Notes under the pieces: generated by a model
The model's database searches: none
Told to the model about the DNA's origin: nothing
The model's input: only the letters and a program-made list of their open reading frames with translations
Shown: piece after piece, positions 15,066-24,500 of the stretch
How positions within the stretch are numbered: the stretch's first letter is position 1
Layout: each line of letters begins with the position of its first letter
Assembly: GCF_029643425.1 (NCBI RefSeq)
Contig: NZ_CP119106.1
Location: forward strand, 3,286,001 to 3,350,000
DNA length: 64,000 bases
Reading direction: 5' to 3'
Source: Isoptericola sp. AK164
GTDB taxonomy: Bacteria > Actinomycetota > Actinomycetes > Actinomycetales > Cellulomonadaceae
Made by a program: the position numbers and the translations under genes

Positions 15066-16304
15066 GTGCAGTGCCCCCACTACGACGCCGGCCGGTGCCG
15101 CTCGTGCACCCTCATCGAGATCGCGCGCCCCGAGCAGGTCCGCGACAAGGAGTCGCACGTGCGCGAGCTGCTCGCGGCGTACGACGACGTCTCCTGGCTG
15201 CCGGCCGTCGTCGGACCCGAGAGCGGCTTCCGCAACAAGGCGAAGATGGTGGTCGCGGGCACCGTCGAGGAGCCGGTGCTCGGCATCGTCGGGCCGCCCG
15301 GACCCTACGCGGGCCAGAGCGTCGACCTGACCGACTGCGGCCTGTACCCGCCCGCGCTGCAGGCCGCCTTCGGCCCGCTCGCCGAGCTGATCACCCGAGC
15401 CCGCCTGCAGCCGTACGACCTGGCGCCACCGGCCGACGGTGCACGCCGCAAGGTCACCCCGCGCGCCGCCGCCCGGCGCGGGGAGCTCAAGCACGTGCTG
15501 GTCACCCTCTCCCCCGACGGCGAGCTGATGGTCCGCCTCGTGCTGCGCTCCACCGAGGCCCTGGACCGGATCCGCAAGCACCTGCCCTGGCTGCACGAGC
15601 GCCTGCCCGGGCTGGCCGTGCTGAGCGTGAACGTCCAGCCCGCCCACGCCGCCGTGCTGGAGGGCGAGCAGGAGATCGTGCTCACCGAGCGCGCCACCCT
15701 GCCCATGCGGCTGGACGGGGTCACGCTGCACCTGCGTCCGCAGAGCTTCTTCCAGACCAACACCGGGGTCGCGGAGGCCCTGTACCGCCAGGCACGACGG
15801 TGGATCGACGAGATCGACCCGGCCACGCTGTGGGACCTCTACTGCGGCGTCGGCGGGTTCGCGCTGCACGTCGCCGCCCCGGGCCGGTCGGTCACCGGCA
15901 TCGAGATCTCCGCCGAGGCGGTCGCCTCGGCGACCACGACGGCGTCCGAGCTGGCCACGCTGCCCGCCGGCGCCGTCGTCGGCTCCCGGGACGCGGACTG
16001 GTGGCGCCGCGCCATGGCGGGTGTCCGGTTCGCCGCCGGGGACGCGACCGGCTTCGCGCTCGGCAGCGGGGACGACCCCGAGCTGGTCGTGGTCAACCCG
16101 CCCCGGCGGGGCATCGGAACGGACCTGGCTCGCCGGCTCGAGGCGTCCGCGGTGCAGCACGTGCTCTACTCGAGCTGCCAGGCCCGGACCCTGGCACGCG
16201 ATCTGGCCGAGATGCCCTCGCTCCGCCCCCGACGAGCGGTGCTGCTGGACATGTTCCCGCAGACGAGCCACTACGAGGTGCTGGTGCTGCTGTCCCGCGG
16301 ATGA
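15066..16304 (+). CDS. rlmC: 23S rRNA (uracil-5-)-methyltransferase, RlmC-like
   Basis: 412 residues. Four cysteines at the N-terminus (MQCPHYDAGRCRSCTLIE) form the usual Fe-S site. Then PQSFFQTN and the SAM-binding motif LWDLYCGVGGFALHV (about 258-272), followed by VVNPPRRGIG and the nucleophile/base region HVLYSSCQARTLARDL near residue 360. This set identifies the TrmA/RlmC/RlmD family; the short length without a TRAM domain favours RlmC, which methylates U747 of E. coli 23S rRNA. The GTG start is preceded by GACAAT six bases upstream. Confidence 0.9.
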   Translation: MQCPHYDAGRCRSCTLIEIARPEQVRDKESHVRELLAAYDDVSWLPAVVGPESGFRNKAKMVVAGTVEEPVLGIVGPPGPYAGQSVDLTDCGLYPPALQAAFGPLAELITRARLQPYDLAPPADGARRKVTPRAAARRGELKHVLVTLSPDGELMVRLVLRSTEALDRIRKHLPWLHERLPGLAVLSVNVQPAHAAVLEGEQEIVLTERATLPMRLDGVTLHLRPQSFFQTNTGVAEALYRQARRWIDEIDPATLWDLYCGVGGFALHVAAPGRSVTGIEISAEAVASATTTASELATLPAGAVVGSRDADWWRRAMAGVRFAAGDATGFALGSGDDPELVVVNPPRRGIGTDLARRLEASAVQHVLYSSCQARTLARDLAEMPSLRPRRAVLLDMFPQTSHYEVLVLLSRG

Positions 16305-16313
16305 CGGGCGGGC

Positions 16314-17642
16314 TCAGCGCTCGTCGACGGCGTCGAGCCACGCCTCCGGCGTCGTTCCCTCCGGCGCGCTGACCTGCACGGTCACGCTGCCCGGCGACCC
16401 GCCCGGGGTCCACACGCGCCACACGCCGTCCTCGGTCTGCTCGATACGGACGTTGCCGCGCGCGGCCTCGACGGCCACGACCTCGACCCCGGGGCTCGGC
16501 ACGACCCGGAACTCCCCTCGCTCCTCGAGGTCGAGCCCGACCGTGGTCGTGACCGGCTCGGGTGGCGGCTCGGGCTCCGGGTCCGGGGGCTCGGGGGTCG
16601 GGTCCGGCGTCGGCTCCGGTTCCGGGGACGGCGTGGGCTCCGGGCCGGGCGGGGGCTCCGGCGAGGGGTCCGCCGGCGGCTCCGGGACGACGGCGGGCTC
16701 CGGGTCCGGGGGCTCGGGGGTCGGCTCCGGCGTCGGTTCCGGCGTCGGCTCCGGTTCCGGGGACGGTTCGGGTTCCGGGGACGGTTCGGGTTCCGGGGAC
16801 GCTTCGGGTTCCGGGGACGGCTCCGGGGACGGACCCGTGGTCTCCCGCGGCGTCGGGGCCGGCGAAGGGCGCTCCATCGCCACCGGAGCGGTGGGCGGCG
16901 CCTCGTCCGGCACGTCGCCCCCGACGAGGGCGCCGGCCGCGACCGCGACCGCGGCGACCCCGACGCCGGCCGCCAGGGCCACCGGGCGCCCGACCAGCCG
17001 GCGCGCGCCCTGCACGAACCACTCCCCGGCCGCGACGAGGGCGGCGCCGAACGGCCCCAGCCAGGCGAGCGCGCCGTGGGACGCCGCCGCACCGGACGCG
17101 CCGACGACGACCGGTACCGACATCCCCGAGACGGCGGCCCCGCTGAGCAGCACCGGCGCCATGTCCCGCAGCGCCCAGGAGGACTCCCGGACGTCGATGA
17201 AGGCGCGCAGGCACCCGGTGCAGCCGAACAGGTGGTCCTCGAGCAGCTGCCGCCGGCCGCCACCGAGCCGGTGCTGGACGTAGGCGTGCAGGTCGCGCCG
17301 GGTCTCGACGCACGCCCGCCGCGGTCCGCCGCGGGCGTGGGCGGCGGACAGGGCCCGGCCGAGCTGGTCCTCGGCCTGCCGCAGCCGACGCGCCGCCGAC
17401 CTCACGTGCACGCCGAGCTCGCGCGCCACGACCTCGATCCGCCGGCCCAGGACGTGCAGGTCCCAGAGCAGCTGCTGGTCGTCGTGGGACAGCGTGGCCA
17501 GGGCGGTCCGCACGATGTCCGGGTCGACCGTCCCTTCGGCACCCGGCCCGTCGTCGTGGCCCCGGGCAGCGGCCGCGGCACGCATCTGCCGCGCGACGTC
17601 GTCGGCGCCCGACGACCCGGAGGCGTCCTGCCTCGCCCTCAC
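16314..17642 (-). CDS. Sigma-region-4-like / zinc-finger / transmembrane regulator with Pro-Glu-rich extracellular stalk
   Basis: 442 residues from GTG 17642 (GAGAGG six bases upstream). Residues 40-97 look like sigma-70 region 4 (TALATLSHDDQQLLWDLHVL, then VARELGVHVRSAARRLRQAE). Residues 117-150 carry an anti-sigma-type zinc finger (HLFGCTGC: H137, C141, C144). Hydrophobic stretches follow at about 160-205 and 218-241. Residues 255-365 are a P-E-P-S/T stalk, and the last about 75 residues form a small beta-rich domain outside the cell. Sigma region 2 is absent, so it cannot be a complete sigma factor. A one-component membrane regulator is possible. Convergent with rlmC; divergent from a FUSC gene. 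Confidence 0.65.
   Translation of the reverse strand: MRARQDASGSSGADDVARQMRAAAAARGHDDGPGAEGTVDPDIVRTALATLSHDDQQLLWDLHVLGRRIEVVARELGVHVRSAARRLRQAEDQLGRALSAAHARGGPRRACVETRRDLHAYVQHRLGGGRRQLLEDHLFGCTGCLRAFIDVRESSWALRDMAPVLLSGAAVSGMSVPVVVGASGAAASHGALAWLGPFGAALVAAGEWFVQGARRLVGRPVALAAGVGVAAVAVAAGALVGGDVPDEAPPTAPVAMERPSPAPTPRETTGPSPEPSPEPEASPEPEPSPEPEPSPEPEPTPEPTPEPTPEPPDPEPAVVPEPPADPSPEPPPGPEPTPSPEPEPTPDPTPEPPDPEPEPPPEPVTTTVGLDLEERGEFRVVPSPGVEVVAVEAARGNVRIEQTEDGVWRVWTPGGSPGSVTVQVSAPEGTTPEAWLDAVDER
16753..16824. repeat. Four 18-bp tandem repeats in the Pro-Glu stalk
   Basis: Units of the form GGTTCCGGGGACGGTTCG repeat in tandem with few changes and encode PEPSPE-type stalk units on the minus strand. 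Related but less regular repeats extend from about 16570 to 16830. Such repeats can change copy number and so stalk length. Confidence 0.7.
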
Positions 17643-17768
17643 GCGTTCCCTCTCCCCTGCCGGTCCACCGGCCTGCCACGGCGGGCTCCGCCCGCGCCGG
17701 GGACATGATCGCAGCGGTGTACCCGGTGCTGGCAAGTCCCTGCACAGGAAACGCGCCGCAGGTTCCGC

Positions 17769-18872
17769 TTGACTGAGGACGTGCGCACCACCGAACAGCT
17801 CCGTCCCTGGTCGCGTCTCCGCGACTGGTTCGCGTCCCCGGCGAACCAGACCGACGTGCTGCAGCTGGTCAAGTCCGTCGTCGCCGCCATGGTCGCCTGG
17901 GCGGTGGCCGGGTTCGCCCTCGGGCTCGAGCAGTCGTTCCTGGCACCCTGGGTCGCCCTGCTGACGATGCACGAGACGGTGCACCGCACGCTGTGGCGTG
18001 GCGCGCAGACGGTCCTCGCCGTCGCGACGGGGATCCTGGTCTCCCTGGTCGTCGTGCAGTTCTTCGAGGCCACCGTGTGGTCGTTCGGGCTGGCGCTGCT
18101 GGTCGGGCTGCTCCTGGGACGACTGCCCGGGCTGCGCACCGAGGGGCTCACCGTCGCGACCACCGTCCTGTTCGTCGTCACCACCGGCTACGACCTGTCG
18201 GAGCAGCGCGCGATCGAGCTGCTCCCCGACCGCCTGCTGGACACCGCCGTCGGCGTGGGGGTGGCGCTGCTGGTCAACCTGGTCGCCTTCCCGCCGCTGA
18301 ACGACCGCAGCGCGCAGCGGCAGATCGACGACGTCGACGAACGACTCGGCGAGCTGCTGGGCGACATGGCCACGGAGATGCGTCAGCCCTGGGACTCCCA
18401 GTCCGAGGACGACTGGATCGAACGCACCCGGTCGATCCAGCGGGACCTCGACCAGGCCTGGTCGCTCGTCCGGACGGCCCGCGAGGCCGGCCGGTGGAAC
18501 CCACGCCGACGGCGGCACCCCGGCGCCGCGCTGGCCACCTACCCCGAGGTGCTCCTGCGGCTCGAGGAGGGCGTCGCGCAGACCCAGGCCGTCGCCCGGC
18601 ACGTCCGCGACGCGAGTCGGGAGGCCTCGGACTGGGACCCGCGCTTCAAGGACCGGTACCTCGACCTGCTCGAGGAGGTCGGCCGCCGCGTCGCCGATCC
18701 GGACCAGGACGTCGCACCCCTGCGCCAGGACGTGGGTCGGCTCGCCGAGGACCTGTCCGACGAGGACCTGTCCGGCCGGTACTGGCCGTTGTACGGGGCA
18801 CTCATCGCGAACCTGCGGGCCATCATCGACATCGTCGACGACGTCGCCACCGCCCGGCCCGTGCGGACCTGA
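17769..18872 (+). CDS. FUSC/aromatic-acid-exporter-like membrane protein
   Basis: 367 residues. Hydrophobic segments at about 33-55, 60-80, 85-105, 110-130 and 150-175 with FLAPWVALLTMHETVHRTLWRGAQTVLAVATG, the typical FUSC N-terminal half, then a cytoplasmic region of about 180 mostly helical residues with many charged positions. This one-repeat form is common in actinobacteria and is annotated as FUSC or ArAE family; transport of aromatic acids is known for some relatives only. Start is uncertain: TTG 17769 or GTG 17781, neither with a good ribosome site. Confidence 0.8.
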   Translation: MTEDVRTTEQLRPWSRLRDWFASPANQTDVLQLVKSVVAAMVAWAVAGFALGLEQSFLAPWVALLTMHETVHRTLWRGAQTVLAVATGILVSLVVVQFFEATVWSFGLALLVGLLLGRLPGLRTEGLTVATTVLFVVTTGYDLSEQRAIELLPDRLLDTAVGVGVALLVNLVAFPPLNDRSAQRQIDDVDERLGELLGDMATEMRQPWDSQSEDDWIERTRSIQRDLDQAWSLVRTAREAGRWNPRRRRHPGAALATYPEVLLRLEEGVAQTQAVARHVRDASREASDWDPRFKDRYLDLLEEVGRRVADPDQDVAPLRQDVGRLAEDLSDEDLSGRYWPLYGALIANLRAIIDIVDDVATARPVRT

Positions 18873-18904
18873 GCCCACCGGGCCGGGCGGAGGCCTCGGC
18901 GCGA

Positions 18905-19972
18905 TCAGCCCTGCGGCTGGAGCAGCGGCGCCGCGACGAGCGAGAACAGGTCCTTCGGGTCGGTCGGCTCGGCGATGAGGTCGACCTGCGCCAGCAGCTC
19001 GCGTCCGGCCGGGTCGGACCGCAGGGCGGCGTGCACGAACCGCAGCGTCGTCCAGTCCTCGACGGCGAACCCGACGGAGTCGAACACGGTCACCTGATCC
19101 GGGTCCGTCCGGCCCGAGGCCTGGCCGGTGAGGATCTCCCACAGCTCGGTGACGGGGTGGTCGTCCGCGAGCTGCTGGATCTCCCCCTCGATCCGGGTCT
19201 GCGGGGTGTACTCGACGACGACGGCGGTCCCGGGTGCGGTGAGGATGCCCGCCTCGAGCTCGGTCTTGCCCGGGCAGTCCCCGCCGATGGCGTTGACGTG
19301 CACGCCGGGCGCCGCGGTCGCGAGCATGTCCGCCGTCAGCACGGTGGCGTTGCGCTTGTCGGCGGTGCACGTGGTCACGACGTCGGCCCCGGCCACGGCG
19401 TCGGCCGCGCTGGTGGCCTCGTGCACGTCGAAGCCGAGCGCCCGCGCGTTGCGGACGAACTTCTCCCGCGCCGCCGGGTCCACGTCCCAGGCCCGCACGT
19501 GGGTGGCGCCGAGCAGGGCCCGCATGCCCAGCGCCTGGAACTCGGCCTGCGTGCCGGTGCCGATCAGCGCGTGGGTGCGGGCGCCGGGCCGGGCGAGCGT
19601 GCGGGCGGCGAGCGCCGACGTCGCCGCCGTGCGCAGCGCCGTGAGCAGCGTCATCTCGGCGAGGAACGTCGGGTAGCCGTTCTGGACGTCGGCGAGGACG
19701 CCGAAGGCCGTCACGGTCTGGAAGCCGCGCGCCGGGTTCAGCGGGTGGCCGTTGACGTACTTGAAGCCGTAGGTGACGTCGTCGGACGTCGGCATGAGCT
19801 CGATGACGCCGTCGCGGGAGTGCGAGGCGATGCGCGGTCGCTTGTCGAGCTCCGGCCAGCGCCGGAAGTCCGTGGCGAGGGCGTCGGCGAGCTCGGTGAT
19901 GATCCGTTCGGGGCCGCGCTCGGCGACCCAGCGGGCGGTGGCGGCGACGTCCAGCAGGTCGACGGTGGTCAT
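18905..19972 (-). CDS. ocd: Ornithine cyclodeaminase family protein
   Basis: 355 residues. The NAD-binding GTGTQAEFQ motif is at about 136-144 and the catalytic-region FDSVGFAVEDWTTLRF near residue 305 carries the family aspartate. The substrate region KYVNGHPLNPARG matches ornithine cyclodeaminases, which turn L-ornithine into L-proline and ammonia. Its start overlaps the ddaH stop (ATGA), so both are co-translated. Together they may move arginine-derived amino acids toward proline. Lysine cyclodeaminase or a related imine reductase activity cannot be excluded. Confidence 0.88.
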   Translation of the reverse strand: MTTVDLLDVAATARWVAERGPERIITELADALATDFRRWPELDKRPRIASHSRDGVIELMPTSDDVTYGFKYVNGHPLNPARGFQTVTAFGVLADVQNGYPTFLAEMTLLTALRTAATSALAARTLARPGARTHALIGTGTQAEFQALGMRALLGATHVRAWDVDPAAREKFVRNARALGFDVHEATSAADAVAGADVVTTCTADKRNATVLTADMLATAAPGVHVNAIGGDCPGKTELEAGILTAPGTAVVVEYTPQTRIEGEIQQLADDHPVTELWEILTGQASGRTDPDQVTVFDSVGFAVEDWTTLRFVHAALRSDPAGRELLAQVDLIAEPTDPKDLFSLVAAPLLQPQG

Positions 19973-20874
19973 GAGCGCACCTCCTGCGCAGGTCGGAGCT
20001 CGAGGGTGCAGCACTTGACCGAGCCGCCGCCCTTGAGCAGCTCGGACAGGTCGATGCCGACGGGGGTGTACCCCCGCTCGCGCAGCGCGGCGTGCATCCC
20101 GGTGGCGCGGTCGGACAGGAACACGTGCTTGCCGTCGCTGACGGCGTTGAGGCCGAGCACGTCCGCGTCGGCCTCGGTCGCGAGGATCGCGTCCGGGTAG
20201 CGCTCGCTCAGGACCGCCTGGGACTCCGGGGTGAACGCCCCGGGGAAGTAGGCGACCTCCGGGCGGGTGCCGTCGTCGGACGCCGTCGTCAGCACGGCCA
20301 GCGCGGTGTCGAGGTGGTAGAAGCGCGGGTCGACGAGCTCGAGGGTGAGGACGTCGACACCGAGGCGCTCGGCGACCTCGGCGTGGGCCTCGCGGGAGGT
20401 GCGGAACCCGGTGCCGGCGAGCATGACCTCGCCGTCCCAGAGCAGGTCGCCCTCCCCCTCGTTCAGCTCCGCCGCCTGTCCGAGGGCGACGAGGCCGTGC
20501 CGCGTGCCAGCGTCGCGCATCCAGGCGTCGTAGGCGATGCCCTCGGGCTGCCGCTCGGGGTGGGTGAACCGGGCGGCGAGCGCCTGGCCGTCGACGACGA
20601 CACCTCCGTTGGCGGCGTAGACCATGTCGGGCAGGCCGGGCTCGGGCTCGACGACGTCGACGGTGTGGCCGTGCGCCTCGTAGGCGGCCTTGAGCGCCTG
20701 CCACTGCACGACGGCGTGGCCGGCGTCGACAGGGACCGTGAGGTCCATCCACGGGTTGATCGCGTAGACCACGTCGAAGTGGACGGGCGGGCACATGAGG
20801 TAGTGGCGTGCGGTCGGCGTGCGGTCGGTGCCGGTCGTCGCGGTCTGCGCGACGGGCGGTGTGAGCAACGTCAT
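19969..20874 (-). CDS. ddaH: Dimethylargininase / amidinohydrolase family
   Basis: 301 residues in the pentein (guanidine-modifying) fold: MCPPVHFDVVYAINPWMD at the start, PDMVYAANGGVVVDGQA, catalytic His in RFYHLDTALAVL (about 172) and catalytic Cys in KGGGSVKCCTLEL near the C-terminus. Members hydrolyse methylated arginines to citrulline, or arginine itself. The ATG is preceded by TAGCCT six bases upstream. Divergent from an Lrp-type regulator, which probably controls it. Confidence 0.87.
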   Translation of the reverse strand: MTLLTPPVAQTATTGTDRTPTARHYLMCPPVHFDVVYAINPWMDLTVPVDAGHAVVQWQALKAAYEAHGHTVDVVEPEPGLPDMVYAANGGVVVDGQALAARFTHPERQPEGIAYDAWMRDAGTRHGLVALGQAAELNEGEGDLLWDGEVMLAGTGFRTSREAHAEVAERLGVDVLTLELVDPRFYHLDTALAVLTTASDDGTRPEVAYFPGAFTPESQAVLSERYPDAILATEADADVLGLNAVSDGKHVFLSDRATGMHAALRERGYTPVGIDLSELLKGGGSVKCCTLELRPAQEVRS

Positions 20875-20880
20875 GCAGCG

Positions 20881-20886
20881 AGGCTA
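20881..20886 (-). promoter_or_regulatory. -10 box TAGCCT of the ddaH-ocd operon
   Basis: Minus-strand TAGCCT, then six bases, then the ddaH ATG, with no ribosome site. The 115-bp gap to the lrp gene also has several GCGCA/CGCAA/CGCATT half-site-like words around 20928-20970 that could bind the regulator. Confidence 0.45.
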
Positions 20887-20989
20887 GGGGGACAGACATG
20901 AACCCGAACGGCGTGTTTCCTGCGCATCCTGACGCAATGTCGCATTATTCCGTACCCTGGGCGCAACGAACCTGCGTCGAGGAGTGGGG

Positions 20990-21433
20990 ATGGACCAGAC
21001 CAACCGCGAGATCGTGGCGATCCTGCTGCGCGACGGCCGGGCGTCCTACGCGGAGATCGGGGACGCCGTCGGACTCTCGGCGACGGCCGTCAAGCGTCGC
21101 GTCGACCGGATGCAGGCCCGCGGGGAGATCGCCGGGTTCACCGTGCGGGTCGCCCCGGAGGAGCTGGGCTGGCGCATCGAGGCCTACGTGGAGATCTTCT
21201 GCCGGGGCAACATCTCGCCGGCCGCCCTGGAGCGGGACTTCGGGCCGATCCCGGAGGTCGTGCGCGTGGACACCGTCACCGGCGAGGCCGACGCGCTGGT
21301 GCAGATCATGGCGGGGTCGATGTCCGACGTCGAACGGATCGTCGAGTCGTTCCGGGTCAACGCCCGCGTGGACAAGACGCGCACCGCGATCGTCATGTCC
21401 CGGGTGATCGACCGGCCGGCGCGGCTGGACTGA
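20990..21433 (+). CDS. Lrp/AsnC-family transcriptional regulator
   Basis: 147 residues. Helix-turn-helix at about 3-50 (QTNREIVAILLRDGRASYAEIGDAVGLSATAVKRRVDRMQ), then the RAM/AsnC ligand-binding fold (VRVDTVTGEADALVQIMAGSMSDVERIVE). ATG at 20990 has GGAG six bases upstream; a GTG two codons earlier is less likely. Genes of this type beside ddaH-ocd usually sense an amino acid such as arginine or ornithine and control the divergent operon. Confidence 0.9.
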   Translation: MDQTNREIVAILLRDGRASYAEIGDAVGLSATAVKRRVDRMQARGEIAGFTVRVAPEELGWRIEAYVEIFCRGNISPAALERDFGPIPEVVRVDTVTGEADALVQIMAGSMSDVERIVESFRVNARVDKTRTAIVMSRVIDRPARLD

Positions 21434-21459
21434 GCCGCACCGGCCGGTCCCACGCCAGC

Positions 21460-21524
21460 ACGTCGAGCGTCTCTGTTCCTCAGGGATCACGGACTGATTC
21501 CTGAGGAACAGAGACGCTCGACGT
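21460..21524. repeat. Long intergenic palindrome, copy 3
   Basis: Perfect 25-bp arms at 21460-21484 and 21500-21524 (arm ACGTCGAGCGTCTCTGTTCC then TCAGG), 15-base loop GATCACGGACTGATT. It fills the gap between the convergent lrp and glycosidase genes. Same arm core as copies 1 and 2; the outer ACG/CGT pairs differ from copy 2's GG/CC but still pair. Confidence 0.85.
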
Positions 21525-21536
21525 CCCCTCAGGGGA

Positions 21537-24500
21537 TCACCGGCAGGTGACCGCCTCGTACGGGTGGGTCGTGGTGACCCCGCCCGCGGTGACGGTCAGC
21601 TCGCCGGCCTCGAGGGTCGGCGACTCGGCCGAGAACGGCTGCCTCCAGGTCTTGCCCGGCTTCAGCACGTCCCGGGTCCGCTCGTCGCCGAGCCCGGTGA
21701 CGGTGACGTCCGTGCGCTCGCCGGAGGTGTTGGTCACCTCGGCGACGACGAACGCGGCCTTCCCTCGGCACTCGGTGGCGACCTGGACCGTCACCGGGCT
21801 GGGCACCACGACGTGGGCCAGCGGGGAGACGGTGATCCGGTCGACGATCGGGGCCCACTGCGAGCGCAGCAGGTAGTCCGCCGGCCAGATCTCGGACGCG
21901 TAGGTCTCGCCGTCCCAGTTCGGCATCTCCTGGCCGCGCAGGGAGATCGTGTTCTCGCCCTCGACGAGGTCGAGCACGATCGTGCGCTCGAAGAAGTTGT
22001 TCTCGTGGAACGTCGGCACGAACGGCACCCGCTCGGCGTCGCCGCCGTTCACCGAGATGTCGGCGTGCCGGGCGACGGGGTTCGGGTTGTAGTGCGTGCC
22101 GTCGACCTGCTCCGGGTTGGAGAACCGCACGACGACCGCGTGCCGGCCGGCCTCGGCCGCCTCGACGTGGAACGTCAGCGTGTTGTCGTTGCCCGGCTCG
22201 CCCCCGACGCCGGTGACGGCGGCGCCGCCCTCGGCCAGGGAGTACTCGCCCACGGACGCGTCACCGGTGAGCTCGGCGTCCTCGGCCTGGTACTCGGCGG
22301 GCTCCAGCAGCCCCTCGCCCGGGGCCACCGTGAGACGGTCCAGGACGACGCCGTCGGCACCGGCGGTGACGACGATCTTGTTGACGCCGCCGGCCAGGTG
22401 GGCGGCGACCTCCTGGGAGGTGCCCAGGTCGAGCACGTCCGCACCGTTGACGGCCAGGGTGCCGTCACCCGCGGAGCCGACGAGGTCCGCACCCAGGTGC
22501 GCCTCGCCGTCGACCGGCGAGTACACCCAGAACGTCGCGGAATCGCCCTCGGCGAGCTCCACGGCGCCCGGACCGGACACGTCGGAGACCTCGTAGGTGG
22601 CGGTCCCCCCGTCGAGGACGGCGGTCTCGGCCTCGTAGACCGAGGTCGCGGCCTCGGGGTTCGGCAGGGCCAGGGTGATGCGGTCGATGATCGCGTCACC
22701 CTGCGTGGCGCCGGAGCCGTCGAGGCTCTGCGCGGCCAGCGAGATGGTGTGCGTCCCGGCGGTCAGCTCGACGGTGGTGTCCGCGTGGTCCCACACGACC
22801 CACTTGTAGGCCAGCGGCAGGTGGATCTCCTGCTCGGCCCCGCCGTCGACCCGGACGAACACGTTGGTCGGCCCCTGCTCCTGGACCAGCCCGAACCGGT
22901 TCATCGTGGAGGAGAACACCGACAGGTCGTAGGTGCCGTCCTCGGGCACGGTGACCTCGAAGTCGAGGACGCCGTCCGACCCGGTGCGCAGGCCACCGAC
23001 GTTGTACCCGCCGGAGGTGTAGAACTTCGCCACGTCCTGCGGCGAGCCCTCGGGACCGTTGAGCGAGTAGCCGGAACCGGTGTACTCGGCGTCCTCGGCC
23101 TCGTAGCTGCCCTGCCACAGCGTCGGGGTCGACGCCGTGGTCTCCCCCGCGCCGACCGGCGTGACGATCAGCTCGTAGGCGCTGGACTCGGCCAGCTCGG
23201 GCAGCTGCGACCCGTCGAAGGCCACGGTCGCGACGCCGTCGGTCACCGGGACGGTGAGGTCGGCCAGGTGCCGGGGCTGGGCGGAGTCGCCGAGCTGACC
23301 GGTCCACGGGATCTCGCGGGCGGTGACCCGCACCTCGTCGCCGAAGACGTCCGACGGGACGTTCACGAGGTCGACCGGCGCGGGGCCGTCCTGCCCGCCG
23401 AGGACGACGCGGGCCTGCCGCTGCTGCTCGTCGAGCGTGGCCAGGCCCTGCAGGCTGTAGTTCTGGCCCGGGTAGGGCGGCGTGACCTCGACGGTGTGGC
23501 CGGTCATCCGGCTGTAGGCGTTGTAGAGCCACCACTGCCCGTTGCCGCGGTTGGTCTGCACGGCCGAGTCGGACAGGTTGCCGTTGATGTTCCAGAACGC
23601 GATCATCGCCTGGACCTTGGCGTCCTCGATGGCCGACATCCACTGGATCATCTGACCGGGGACCGAGGTGTGGTAGTTGAAGGCGTACTCGTTGACGTTG
23701 ACGGGGAGTTCGGTGCCCTCGTGCTCGGTACCGGCGAAGACGTCGGCCTCCCACTCGCGGTACTCGGCCACCGACTCGCGGATGGCCTGCGGGTGGGTCA
23801 GCTCGTGCCACGTGACGATGTCCGGGACGGTGCCCTCGGCGACCGTGTGCTCGAGGAAGCCCTCGATCTGGGGCCAGAGCTCGATCGCGCCCGGCCCGGC
23901 GACGCGCATGTCCGGGAACCGCTCCTTGATGGTGCGGTACGTCTCGTCCCACGCGGCGAAGTAGTCGGTGGGGTCGGACAGCCACGAGGTGCGGTCGAGG
24001 CTCCACTGCCCCGTGCCGAACATGTTGCCCGCGGGCTCGTTGTACGGCTCGATGACGAGGTGCTCGCGGGTGTCCGCGTCGAGCGTGGAGATCATGTCGA
24101 GCTGCTCGTCCAGCACGGAGCGGTAGCTCTCGAGCTTCTCGGCGGGCGTGGCGTCGGGCTGGTCGGGCGACGGCCACTGGTAGGGGAAGCCGCGGTACCA
24201 GTCGGTGACGCGCAGGTAGACGTCCCCGCCGGTGGTGCGGGCCAGCGGTCCGAGCACCTCGAGGGCGTCGGAGCCGGGGTGCTGGGCGCCGTCCTGGGCC
24301 TTGGTGGCCACGGACTGCACGCCCATGCCCTCGACGAGGTTGTCGGTCGGCATGCCCTCGCCGTAGAGGCCGTACAGCAGCCCGGAGGCTCCGCCGGAGA
24401 ACTCACCGGTGTCGGTGCCCAGGTCGACCTTCAGCTCGCCGCGGTGCACGGTGACCTCGGCGGTCACGGTCGTGCCGGCCGCGTCACCGGCGACGGTGAA

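Noticed and set aside
16570-16830. Possible CRISPR or minisatellite locus
   Set aside because: The repeats are in frame, code for a Pro-Glu stalk, and have no unique spacers.
10595-19370. Long frames that join the N-terminal frame of one gene to another gene (for example through the permease pairs, ocd/ddaH and the sigma-like gene)
   Set aside because: The upstream parts are out-of-frame readings of the neighbouring gene; true starts with ATGA overlaps or ribosome sites lie inside.
22893-22902. GAACCGGTTC, a LacI-1-like core inside the secreted glycosidase gene
   Set aside because: It encodes MNRFG in frame within coding sequence and lacks the flanking CG of the real operators; a chance match is likely.
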